Of a DNA stretch of 64,000 bases, positions 22,649 through 33,282 are shown in pieces. The notes beneath the pieces are model-generated. The model saw nothing but the letters and a program-made list of their open reading frames with translations. It had not been told where the DNA came from and did not search any database. Both the position numbers and the translations under genes were made by a program. Source of the DNA: Liquidambar formosana (Eukaryota; Streptophyta; Magnoliopsida; Saxifragales; Altingiaceae); NCBI GenBank assembly GCA_039720395.1, contig CM077831.1, positions 15,058,982 to 15,122,981 on the forward strand, in the 5' to 3' direction. Within the stretch, counting starts at the first letter, position 1. Each line of letters begins with the position of its first letter.

Positions 22649-23528
22649 CTTTAATACAGCTAGATCATATGCTACATCAAAACCAACAATCATGCCTTCC
22701 CTAGAAAAGCTATTGCCTCTTGCATCTACTAGAAACACCTGTAAAAGAAGAGCACATATAGCATTTCTACACATAAAATGGCCACCAAACTGAGTGAAGA
22801 GTGATAATATGCTGTCCAGTTCATTTACCTGTACAAGCAAGAAGTGTTAAAGGAATAAAAAAATATAACAACAAGAAACAGGATAAAACCTTACAACGCT
22901 GTAGTCCGCTTCTATCAGTAGCCAGCTTAGCTACAACATGATAGTTAGTGACCTGTCATATACAAAGAAATGAATTTTACGATGAAATTGGAGTGCACAC
23001 CCATAAGCTATAAGGGAAGATCTAAATATGATGGAGCAGAAAAAATTCACTAGATTTTATGTTTTTCATAGAATTCAAATTTGTATCATAACCAATAGAT
23101 TGGATGAAATTTTCTTCTTCAAAAGATGAATATGATGAGATTATGCATGTTTTTAAGACCTGACTGTCAATTCACAAAATAAATTTTCTGCATCTTGCTA
23201 TAAGTTCAAGGATGGTAAAAAAAAGGGGATAAAAAATTTATTAAAAAAAAAAAAAAAAAGAGGAGAGAAAAATCTGAGATAACATAAGTACGGAAAGGCA
23301 ACGAAAAAGCGTCAGCATATGACGATATGAAAACACATGATGAATTTAAATATTCAGCTAAAAGTAGGGAATGCTTACAATGTGACCGAACTTATCCCAA
23401 ATGAAGCCTGAACCTGTTCCTTCAACTTTTGCATCTTCATCTCCAGTAAGCACGACTTCATCAGTAGAGCCCTTGGGGCTTTTGACTATTTCAAGGTCTT
23501 TAATGAAAACAACTGATGGTGAAGTTTT
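22649..23528 (-). pseudogene. DEG5: Captured DEG5-like serine protease exons
   Basis: Three minus-strand exons, 23528-23379 (50 codons), 22952-22890 (21 codons) and 22738-22649 (30 codons), have intact acceptors and donors and join in phase 0 without stops. They encode KTSPSVVFIKDLE...EGTGSGFIWDKFGHI, VTNYHVVAKLATDRSGLQRC and LVDARGNSFSREGMIVGFD...DLAVLK. This fits the trypsin-like domain of plant DEG5, a thylakoid-lumen Deg protease that works with DEG8 in photosystem II protein turnover (family knowledge). The His (NYHVV) and Asp (DLAVLK) of the catalytic triad are present. The Ser-bearing exon, the start and the rest are not found nearby. Retained introns mean DNA-level capture, not a retrocopy. 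It lies wholly inside the CACTA element. Confidence 0.75.
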
Positions 23529-25003
23529 CTAGAGTCATTGCAAAAAAGCTATTACTATAAAATCACAAGTACAAGCATGCATGAAAGAAGAAGACTTAAA
23601 ACAGATAAATTTACTAACGATTAACACCCAGCCCTCTCAAGTGCCACAAATACCAAGTAAGTATTTTGTGACAATATAATATTAACTTCCACAAATACTC
23701 TTTGGACCACATTAAACACATATGGACCATAAGATTTCGCACTTTGGAAGCAACTTTAAGAAAGTATATACTTCTACGTCTCCATTCAAGATGTCACATG
23801 AAGTAAGAATGAATGATTAAGTGATTTAAAAATAAAATACATGTCAATGTAACCTCAAGGGAATACTTTTCCATCTATGAAAGGAGGGGCCAGAATAAAT
23901 TGAAACAAGCAGCTCAAACTCACTCGGGCTAGGCTTAAGAGCTCATTTTATTAAGTCCACCATTGTAAATTAGCTGAGCTCAAGCTAAAACCCAAGTTTC
24001 AAACTTGAGTAGCACTAAACTGTGCTTCGTAGCCAAATGCCCAAGAGAAGCAGTTCCCTATATCGAAATGGGCCTTCTTACTTTCTCTTTTTTAAAATTT
24101 TCTAGATTTAAGGGGATTTGTGGAGGGTCACTCTCTGGTTGAATGAACTTAAACCTCATAATGATAGGGTAGGCTTCCTTATGCACCAACTGCTCTTGGC
24201 CAAGATTGTTCAGACCCCTTTCCTGCCACCAACTGGCCTCTTTGGAATTGATATCTTCCCATAAAGAGTAAGCATTGGGCTAAGAAGTGCTTGTAAAATA
24301 ATCTCAAAACCTTGATGGATCATACTTTGATTAAGAAAGCCGACCCCACATAAACTTGTTGGTTTGGAAAACAATGAATCTTGGAATTAAGACCCATAAG
24401 AAGTATTCTAATAAAGATGGTAATTAAAAAAGCTTAGGTGGAACTTTTATTGAGCTGAGCTTGAGCTTAAGCTTGAGTGATTCAAGCTTGCTTGAGTTGG
24501 AGGCAAGCTCAAGCTTTAGCATTCCGTATATATCGACTTGAGCTTGAGTCTAGCTTGAACAAACCTTCAAGCCATTCCTTGGCTCAACTCAGCTTGTTTA
24601 TACCCCAATAGAAAATGGCCCCTTTTTTTGAATTATCCTAAAGTGCAATTGCTACTTGATTTTTTTTTCTCTTGTTTTAAAGGTGAATCTGAGTGCATCT
24701 ACTGAACTTGAAAATGGTACAGAAGCTGAATAAAATTTCAGTTTTTATGAACCAAACAGAGGGTTAGAGTATCCAAACAGGGGATTTGGATTTGGGAGCC
24801 CAAATCCAAATCCATCCCCCTAAATCCAGGTTCCCAAACATTGAGAAGCAGATCTGCTGCAAGAAAAAGTGACAGAATAGAGAATGCACCCAAAAAAAAA
24901 AAAGAACGAAGAACACAGACAAATATACCTTGAACGAAGAACGAAGAACATAGATCTAGACAGATTGAGAGAGAGGGAGAGAAATATACCTTCGACGAAC
25001 TCC

Positions 25004-25330
25004 GGCGAGGCTAGCAGCAACTTCTGGAAGTAGATCGCAACGTTCTCGGCGCGAGTGAGGCAGATGGAGATGGTGACGGCGACGGTGAGGATGGCCTGGG
25101 CAACGGCAACGGTGAGGGTGGCCTGGCTTGGGCGACGGCAACGGTGAGGGTGGCCTGGCTTCGGCGACGGCGACGGTGACGGTGAGGGTGACCTGGCCGA
25201 CGGTGACGGTGAGGGTTGTGGTCTGATGCGTGAGCCTTTGTGAGAAAATGATGGATGGAGTTTGGAAAGAGAGAGACAGAGAGTAAAGTAAAGGTTGTGT
25301 TAAAAGGGATCGGGTAGCTGAAGAAAAATG
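25004..25330 (-). other. GC-rich possible leader/first exon within the CACTA element
   Basis: On the minus strand a pyrimidine-rich leader (about 25330-25215) and a GC-rich block end at a good donor, GTCGAAG|GTATAT (about 25003). The block (25062-25215) is a degenerate minisatellite of GGTGACGG/GGTGAGGGTGGCCTGGC motifs and translates to Pro/His/Arg-rich low-complexity sequence. It could be the promoter-proximal exon of a chimeric transcript running leftward through the DEG5-like exons. That is inference; no coding identity is recognised. Confidence 0.35.
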
Positions 25331-25344
25331 ACACGGGAGTCTCA

Positions 25345-25545
25345 GCTTATTGATGACCGGTTTTTAAAAGTGGTCATCTTTTCGTGTAATGTTTTTAAAA
25401 ACCAGTCATCTTTGTTCTTTAAAAGATGACTGTTTTAAGTTTGATGTTAAATAGTAGTCATCTTTCCATCTTAAAAATCAAAAGATGACTAGTTTTTAAA
25501 ACACAGTCATCTTTTTAATTTCTAAAAGCGTCATCTTTTAACCTT
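25345..25545. repeat. CACTA right subterminal repeats
   Basis: About ten copies of the AAGATGACTG/CAGTCATCTT family in both orientations mirror the left end of the element. Confidence 0.85.
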
Positions 25546-25560
25546 TTTCTTGTAGTGATG

Positions 25561-26923
25561 GTTGTAAGTTCTGATTCGGTCTAAGGAGGTCACAAGGCCA
25601 AACTTTCTGATAGGGCACCTGGGGTGTTTTGTCCGTATAGTATACCCCATATATAGCAAGATATATAAATCCAAGGCTTCATCCAGATTGTCTTAATTGA
25701 GTTGGATGAAATTCATTTATGTCAAAACTTTCATGTTCCAACAGATCAATTGTGTGCCATGCTTTTCCCTTCCACTTTTTCAACTTTGTGTGCATCTAGT
25801 TCTGGTGTCGAGGATATGTTTACCCAATGTTAATTTTGAGGGAATTTGGTTTCTTTTGTTTGGTTACAAGGGAAAAATATATGAAAAAAAAGTATGAGAG
25901 AAAATATAATGGAAAATAGGGATTTTTCAATAAAGTCCAACACACTTATGCACGATTAGAAAAGTTATTCAAAAAATTTCACATGCTAAGTGTATAACGC
26001 ACTGACAACACCAATAGGGTCGGTTGGCAAAACTACTCATGCTAACCAAAGTCTAACAATTCCAAAGAAATAAAGAAAAGGAATTCAAACCATGTTAGAA
26101 TCGAAAAGATTGCATTTCACCCTTTGTAGTATTTTCTTTTTCTTTTGCTATGAGCTTTGGGAATTATGTTGTAGGTATTAAGTTTTCGTACCTTTCCCAT
26201 ATTTTTCAATTTTTTTAAACATGCATTCATTTTTTTCTTTATTGAAGCTCACCATCAATATTTTTTACTATCAACATGATGGCTTTCACACTTTCACGTA
26301 GCTAGCCCTCTCCATGAATTACCTCAAGTTAGCTTCGGACAACGCGAAGGTAGCCCTTTTCATGAGACATAGGGATGTGCATAACATATAGGTCATTCAA
26401 ATTCTGAAATCCCAAGAAATTTTAAGACATAGATTTAACAATTCAACGAATTAACCTAAAAACCCCAAAGTCATATGTCAGTGGTGCAGTGTAAAGTGTA
26501 TAGCATGTAAATTTAGAACTACTCCACTAAGTGTGCTTAAGAAAGTGAGACTAAATATCAAATTTATCAATTTATAAATTTCAACTCAATATGACAATCA
26601 CAAAGGATATAGTCTCAACATCTTAGTGCAAATCATATATAAGAAAAACACACAACTAGCCCAGAATAGCCAAGCACACAAGAAAATCTTTTTGGTTTTT
26701 CTGAATTTTTTTCATTTTTTTTTTTATACCAATGAAAAAATAAAAACAAATCAACTCCAAAGAAAAACAAAAACACACACAAAAGCAATAAATCCTAAAT
26801 ACTCCATAACTCTAGAAACAGCATGAATGACATAGAGAAAAAATCACACCTAGAGCACTATGGATAGTTTAAGGTCTTTGCGGACCATAGGTAGTTTAAT
26901 GTCATTTCGGACAAAAAGCCAAC
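25561..26923. other. AT-rich DNA between the CACTA element and the gag remnant
   Basis: No gene or element end is recognised. Immediately next to the gag stop, two imperfect direct repeats (TAGTTTAAGGTCTTTGCGGAC and TAGTTTAATGTCATTTCGGAC, near 26868 and 26890) suggest degraded continuation of the retroelement. No pol domain and no second LTR are found. Confidence 0.4.
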
Positions 26924-29227
26924 TCAACTAGAATCTAGCACAATGCCTTTACCCTTATCCTTTTGCACAACACTAACAAGTGGGGCATGACATTCAGAAT
27001 CCTTTTTCTTCACCCATTCTTTCCTAGCAATGAATCTCTCTCTAGGAAAACTCACAGCTTGTATAGAATCACTCATAGAATCATGGGAAGAAGTGCCTGA
27101 TCCTCTATAGGCAATTTGTCTCAAATCAACAACCTCTTGACAAAGCTTCCTAGGACAATCACCTACATTGTCCCAACTCAAGATAGGATTTCTAGAAAAC
27201 CTAAAAGAACCATTCCTAAGATGAAGACAGTTAGGACGAATATGACCTATCTTACCACAATAATGACATACAGGAGTACTCCTAAGAGATGACCTATTCC
27301 AAACATAAGGAATATCATATCCATTAGACCTCTTCACTTGCATATGGAAGTCACTATCTACCTTCCTAGGTGGACTCTTTCTAGATAACTCTTGATTTTT
27401 TCTTAAGGCTGGGCATCTGGGTCTAATATGTCCTTTCAAGCCACAATGGACACAAGTAGGGACTCGCTTTGAAGGCACAATAGGTGGAGGAATGACAGAC
27501 TGAATAACTTGAGACTCTTGAGCCTTGACAAACATGGTTTTAGATGAATTAGGAGTAACCCTATCACTAACAAAGCCTAAACCACGCCTATCACTAGGAC
27601 TCTGTCCTACACCTAACAACTTGTCTAAGGTCTCTTTACCTTTTGACATTTTCTCAAGTTCTCCTATCTTAGTCTTCAAATCTTTCTCAATATTTACTAT
27701 TCTCAGCTCAAGAATTTTCTTAGACTCAGACAATTCAAACTTCTCCTTTTCAAGTCGAACCACCTCATTAGCAAGAAGTGCTTTTTGAGTACTCAATTGA
27801 CTCTCATGACCCTTAGATTCAGACAATTCCATCTTTAAAGTCTCTATCTCTTTTTCAAAAGTTTTAACCTTAATGTATAGAGATTTATTAACCTTTTTGG
27901 TTTTTAGACATTCTTCAAACAACTTGTCATAAGCTAATTGAATGTCTTCTTCTTCTTCATCAGATTCAATCATATTTTCAGAATTTTCAGAATTAATATC
28001 ATATTTTTCAGACTCCCCCTGACTCTTAGAATCAATAACACTTTATGAGATTTTATCATTAAGCTGATGAATAGAAGTAAAGGCCATGAAATTGGAGTTA
28101 TCCTCTTCTCCTTGAGAGGAATCCTCAGAATCCGACTCAGTCTCACTGTCACTTAAAGTAGCATTATATCCCTTTCCATTATTCTGATCACTACTTTGTT
28201 TCTTCTTAGTATTAGCACATTCAGGAGCAATATAACTGAAACTATGACATTCATAACATTGAATTTTACCTCTCTCATCATTCATATCATTTGGTCTCTC
28301 CCCCTGAGTTCTAGACTGAGATCTAGACCTATTTCTCTCCCTTCTATCCTTATTGGAACTAGAACCATTACCTTTGCTAGAGTTAGATCCATTGTTCCTA
28401 CTAGAACTAGCACCATTACTATTTCTAGAATTGGAAACACTACCTCTAGGATTTCTGAAGAATTTCTTAAATTTTTTAACAAAGTAGGCAATTTCCTCCT
28501 CAGAAATATCAAAATCAGAGCCAGTCCTAGAAACATGTCTGCTAGACTTCTCATTCACAGTACTCAAGGCAATTCCAATGTTTTTAGGTTCTTTCTTAGG
28601 TTTGCAAAACTTCATCTCATAATTCTGAATTTCACCAACCAAGTCTTCCTTTTTCATGGTATCTAAATCTCTGTTATCTTCAATGGAAGTGATCTTAGGA
28701 AGGAGCCTAATAGGCAAAGATCTAAGAATTTTCCTATTGATTGTAGCATCAGACATAACATCACCTAAGGAAAACCTAGAATTGACAATATCACTCAATC
28801 TTGCATTAAACTCATCAAACACTTCATTTTCTTTCATAGTCTCTTGTTCATACAAGGCAGTAAGCATTTGAATTGTAGTGTTTTTAACAGATATGGTACC
28901 TTCATGAGTTTTCTCAAGGATATTCCAAGCCTCTTTTGCATATTCACAATGGGCTACCCTTCGAAATTCATCTCGAGATATTCCACTGAAAATAGCATTG
29001 ATTCCTTTGGAATTCCATTTAAGTCCTTCATAATCTTCTTTAGTCCATTGAACTTTAGGCTTGTCAATAGATACACCTTCCACAACCACCTTCGGTGGAG
29101 TATATCCATCAATCACAACAAACCACACTCTCTCATCAATTGATTTGAGATATGCTCGCATAAGAGCCTTCCAGTACCCATAATCATTACCATTAAAATA
29201 TGGTATTGAAAGTTTGATAGGCTCCAT
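26924..29227 (-). pseudogene. Ty1/Copia gag with premature stop
   Basis: Structural (Gag) protein of an LTR retrotransposon. From ATG at 29227 the frame reads MEPIKLSIPYFNGNDYGYWK, the usual Copia Gag start. A UBN2-type Gag core follows, then a zinc knuckle CYECHSFSYIAPEC in which the His is replaced by Tyr. A TAA at 28043-28045 interrupts the frame. The same frame reopens with an acidic stretch, a long Leu/Glu/Lys coiled coil (about 27930-27620) and two intact CCHC knuckles (CVHCGLKGHIRPRC, CHYCGKIGHIRPNC), ending at 26924. Without the TAA it would be one product of about 768 codons, long for Copia Gag alone. Protease, integrase and reverse transcriptase are absent downstream. Confidence 0.85.
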
Positions 29228-29288
29228 ACTACCGGAATCGAATGAAAAGATCAACACTCAGGCTGTTAAACCTTAAGAGTGAACCTAC

Positions 29289-29300
29289 GCTCTGATACCA
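29289..29300 (-). other. Primer-binding site (initiator tRNA-Met type)
   Basis: On the minus strand TGGTATCAGAGC matches the 3' end complement of initiator tRNA-Met used by many plant Copia elements. It sits two bases from the LTR end and about 60 bp before the gag start. Confidence 0.85.
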
Positions 29301-29302
29301 AT

Positions 29303-30362
29303 TGAAATTCCGGTTTTACCAAGCCTACAATACCTAGAAGGGGGGTTGAATAGGTATTTAAATTTATTTTACCCAATTTTTATTATGAACACTCAAAATC
29401 CCAATTACCACAATCAATTCAATTGCATAGCAAGTATAAAAGTATGTAAGAGATTGCACAAGAGATTTTTTACGTGGAAAACCCTAGATGGGAAAAACCA
29501 CGGGACCTCGTCCAGTTGAAGCAAATCCACTATGAAATAAATGAGTACAAGACACATTTACAGACCACACATAGACTCATGCAATTGTCTTCACTCCCAT
29601 GATCACACGCGATCGATCTCTGTCGTCACGGCTTTGGTCTCAACCAACCTCTTTCACAGTGATGCCTTCAATCACGAACTCGCAAGCTCGATCACCGTCG
29701 CAACGGCCTCACAAACACTCAAGGTTGTGAATGGTGTGTGGTTTGATAATCTCTAGAGTATATCAATGAAAACCTAGGTTCAAGTGCTCTAGAGAGGTTT
29801 TAAAAAGATGAACAATGAAAACCCTAATAGGGAGAGGCTTGCATCCCTTTCTCTATTGTAATAGCCTCTATATATAGAGACTAAGAAACCCCAAAAGACT
29901 AGGATTCGTTTTAGGATCAAATAGGAAGGTTTTAAATACTTTAAAAACTGATTTTTACGAGCTAGGATCGATCCTACAGGACCCTAGGATCAATCCTAAA
30001 AAACAGTGGCAAAATGTCATTTCTGGGTACCCTAGGATTGATCCTCCAGACCCTAGGATCGATCCTAGAAAACAGTAGCAAAAATTTTTTTAACAAAACT
30101 TCTCCAATCGATTAGTTATCAACCCCAATCAATTGGGAATATCACCAAAACCTTAAAAACCACTCTTCCTTTGATGAAAACATTAAAAATGATGTTTAAT
30201 GAATTAAACACCTATGAAATGGGCAACTATGGTCACTTACCTTCCTAGGGAATGAGTGAGAGCCGCATAGCTTTGAGCCTATGTTCTTTAACGCATCTTT
30301 GAAACTTCACATATCTTCAATCAACCCAAGACTCAACCATACTTTAGCACGGAATATAACAA
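29303..30362 (-). mobile_element. 5' LTR of the Copia remnant (outer end approximate)
   Basis: Read on the + strand, the LTR starts TGAAATTCCGG directly outside the primer-binding site. A plausible outer end is CACGGAATATAACA near 30362, which would give about 1.06 kb. Inside are paired CCTAGGATCGATCC-like repeats (29965-30070). No partner LTR was found in the window, so the outer boundary is a guess. Confidence 0.5.
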
Positions 30363-30472
30363 CATTGAAAACATGGACTTTACAATAAATAATCATATGA
30401 CTTTTTGTCCCAAAACCTACTATGATGATGTATGAATATAATGAGCCATTTGATATTAGTAGCCATTTGATA

Positions 30473-30673
30473 TTAGTAAGTAGTAACTTTCATCAAATTC
30501 CCTATTTTTGGAGCAATGAAACCACTGAATTTATTGGAATCAAGGTCCAAAGATGTGATTCTGGTTAATTGAACTAAAGCTGAAGGGATTAGGCCAATGA
30601 AATTGTTACCATCGAGGCTCAAAACAAGCAGATTTTTTATATCTCCAATATCAAGAGGGATCGATAACATCAT
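30473..30673 (-). pseudogene. Leucine-rich-repeat receptor fragment
   Basis: The minus-strand frame reads IPLDIGDIKNLLVLSLDGNN then FIGLIPSALVQLTRITSLDLDSNKFSGFIAPKIGNL, about two and a half plant extracellular LRRs (LxxLxLxxNxFxGxIP). There is no kinase, signal peptide or further repeats nearby, so this is a stranded fragment of a receptor-like kinase or receptor-like protein. Confidence 0.65.
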
Positions 30674-32756
30674 TGATTAGAATATTCCATTCAAGGAATA
30701 GAGAAGTCAGGCTAATTAAATGACTTACAGATGGATGGATTGGATCCATGGGGGTATTAGAAGTGAGGTCCATAGGATTTTGTCATGATCCATGCACTGG
30801 GAGTCAAGGTCTTCTGGTCTATCTATCAAGGCTAGCCATCAGCTATGACTTTTCCATATAAGAAGGGGACTAGCAACTGAGGACCCAATTAAGTCTTCTA
30901 ACCCCTGACATGGGCTATCAAGCTTTATGTATAGATCTTTAAGGTGGAGCCCGTTTGGGTGTTCTAATTAGAAGCACTAGATGAATGGGCGATGGATGAC
31001 TGGCGTTGTCCTCAGTGCCACTTGTATTATTTTATTTCAAGGAAGTCCTAAGCCACAATCTGGTCCACATTAATGCATTCGGTGGATTCACGAAGGACAC
31101 ACAGGAAAATATATGAGAGTGAATATATATTATCAAAAAATTTCCGTGAAAAAAGAAAAAAAGAAAATATATGGACAAAATATAAAACGAAGTCTTTTGA
31201 TAGAATGAGGCCAAAACGGTGCTTGTAGATGGCAATTTACGAAGGTAGTAGGATTTTGCAAATTTAAAAACTTGTCGAGATAAAGATAATTATGTATGAT
31301 CAATTTTTATTTCACACTGTTCAACGTCACTTTTTCTTACTAATTTGTTCAACTTTCTACTTAAAAAAGAGTATAAATACAATGGTTTTTTAAACCAATT
31401 ATAAATTTATGTATTAAAAAATCAGATATAATTAAGAAATAAACCTAATTTGATCATATTTTTAAAATTTCCAAACATGCCCCAAAAAGTCATCCACAAA
31501 CCTAATAACAAGTACGATGAGGCTAAATTTCAAACCTTTTTTAACTAAATCCGCATAACTTTTTCTCTCGGGGTAAATTCGTCCACTTGCGCTTCTTTTC
31601 TCTCCTTTCTTTCTTTCGTTTTTTTTTTTTCTTTTTTTTTATTGGATAGACTTTTCTCTTTCTTTCTATCCTCTTCGAGCTTTTGGTCTCCTCACATTTT
31701 TTTAATATTTTCTCTCTCCTCCGTTTTCTAACTCAAATCTGATGGCAACTGCTGCTCCATTTCAGATCTGTTGACCCTCACCGTTACTCTATTCCATGAA
31801 CGCCGTCGAGTGATGTTTCAGAACTCATCACGTCCAAATTCCAAGTGTTCTATGCTACGAAAACCCCAACTCCAGAGCTACTAGTTCACCATTTCATCCA
31901 AACTTGCTGGGTCAGCAGTCACCATGGGTTCGAGAGTGGTGATGGTAAAGTTGAAGACAATTTGTGGTGATGGTAAAGTTAAAGACCAATAATGGGTCTG
32001 AGTTTTAATCCTGCCGTTCTTGACAGCCTCACAGTTGTTCATAATTTATATTTCTTTTTTCTTTTTTTTTTTTCTTTTTTTTCCTGGGCTTTCTGTTTAG
32101 TGTGTCACCAGCCATGGTGCTGCCAGGGAGTTGGCCGGTGAGTAAGAATGAAAAAGGGTGGTGGCAGTGGCGTGGTGTGGCGATGGTTAAAAATGGAGGA
32201 CCTGCAGAGGTGAGGGTGTTGGGGGGAAAATGGAGTTTTAGTGGGAGAGGAGAGAGGAGTGACACCATCAAACTGAAATTGTGTGGGAGGGAAGGGAAGA
32301 GAGATTAAGATGAGAAGGAGGAGGAGAAGGAGGAGGCTAAGATAGATTGAAAACAAAATATAGATGATGTGAAATTGCTCAGAAATTTACAAGCAAAGTG
32401 GTGGTGTTTTCATGGAAGGGATGTCGTGAGTTGGGTGCAGTTGGTTTGGAGGTGTAGGAGAGAGAATGAGGAAGGAAAAGGGTGGAGGGAGGAAAGTCAG
32501 GAAACACTCTACGGAGAAAAAAACAAAAAAGGTGACAAGATCAAGGAAAGTTCAAGAGAGATTAAAAAGTGAAAAGAGTGGAGAGAGGGGTGACTCCATT
32601 AATTTTTCTTTTTGCAAGTCAACTGGAAGTATTTTTTTTATTATAAAGCAGAGCAGACGGACCAGAGGATGTCCTAGAAAGGAGTATCCATCAAGAGACC
32701 TACGACCCATCCTCGAGTGAAATTAAAACTTGAATTCCGAGCCCTGTGTGTCTGTG
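30674..32756. other. Intergenic region upstream of the ankyrin gene
   Basis: No convincing exon is seen. There are pyrimidine-rich stretches (31600-31690, 32045-32085) and purine-rich stretches (32290-32600). The latter precede the ankyrin gene start and may contain its promoter and leader. Short open frames here are low in complexity on both strands. Confidence 0.4.
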
Positions 32757-33282
32757 ATGGCTTCCACAGTGGTGGGCAATCCTGATAAACACCGATTTAA
32801 CAAAGAAATGTACTCTGCTCTGATGAAAAGAAACAAGCACAAGGTGATTAATCTATGCGGAAGAGCTACTGACGGCGCGCTACACATAGTGACAATACAT
32901 AATGACACCGTCCTCCACATGGCCACTTACTCCAAACAGCTTCACTTGGTACGCAAACTACTCTCAGCGTTGCCCAACAATCCTGTCGTCAAATTGAATC
33001 ACCAGAACGACAATGGAAACACAATCCTCCACGAGGCAGCCACCACCAACCAAGCGCTCGTCGCGGCGGAGGAAATGTTACAGAAAGACCGGGGCCTGCT
33101 GAGGATGCGCAACAATCTTGGAGAGACCGCTCTGTTTCGGGCAGCACACTACGGCAAAACCAGGATTTTCAAATTTCTGGCCGATAAAATCTCTGAATTC
33201 AGGGAACCAAATTCTCATGCCTTTTTTAAGAGGCGTGATAACACCACTGTTCTTCATATTTCCATCCTTGCTGAGCACTTCG
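32757..33282 (+). CDS. Ankyrin/PGG exon 1
   Basis: This exon encodes MASTVVGNPDKHRFNKEMYS to the fourth ankyrin repeat (NTTVLHISILAEHF). The donor is TTCG|GTGAGT. The split codon joins exon 2 as Asp (G+AC), giving AEHFDLALEIAETYPDL, a natural repeat continuation. Confidence 0.85.

Larger units (their letters stand above)
18437..25557. mobile_element. Complete CACTA (En/Spm) element with captured gene exons
   Basis: The left end is CACTACTACAAAAACA at 18437. The right end, read inward, is CACTACAAGAAAAAGG from 25557. Both are flanked by ATG (18434-18436, 25558-25560), the 3-bp duplication expected of CACTA. Both subterminal regions are filled with one motif family, AAGATGACTG/CAGTCATCTT, in alternating orientation. 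The 7.1-kb interior shows no transposase (TPase/TNP2-like) domain. Instead, on the minus strand, it carries exons that look like pieces of cellular genes: DEG5-like protease exons at 22649-23528 and a formin-like exon at 19429-19497. It is therefore a non-autonomous, gene-capturing element. Open stretches at 20587-20922 and 20926-21111 are unassigned. A poly(T) start at 21541 may mark an older minus-strand LINE tail. Confidence 0.88.

Noticed and set aside
25011..25334. 107-codon minus-strand frame rich in His, Arg and Pro
   Set aside because: It is the translation of a GC-rich minisatellite, and other frames are open there too. At most it is a leader exon inside the CACTA element.
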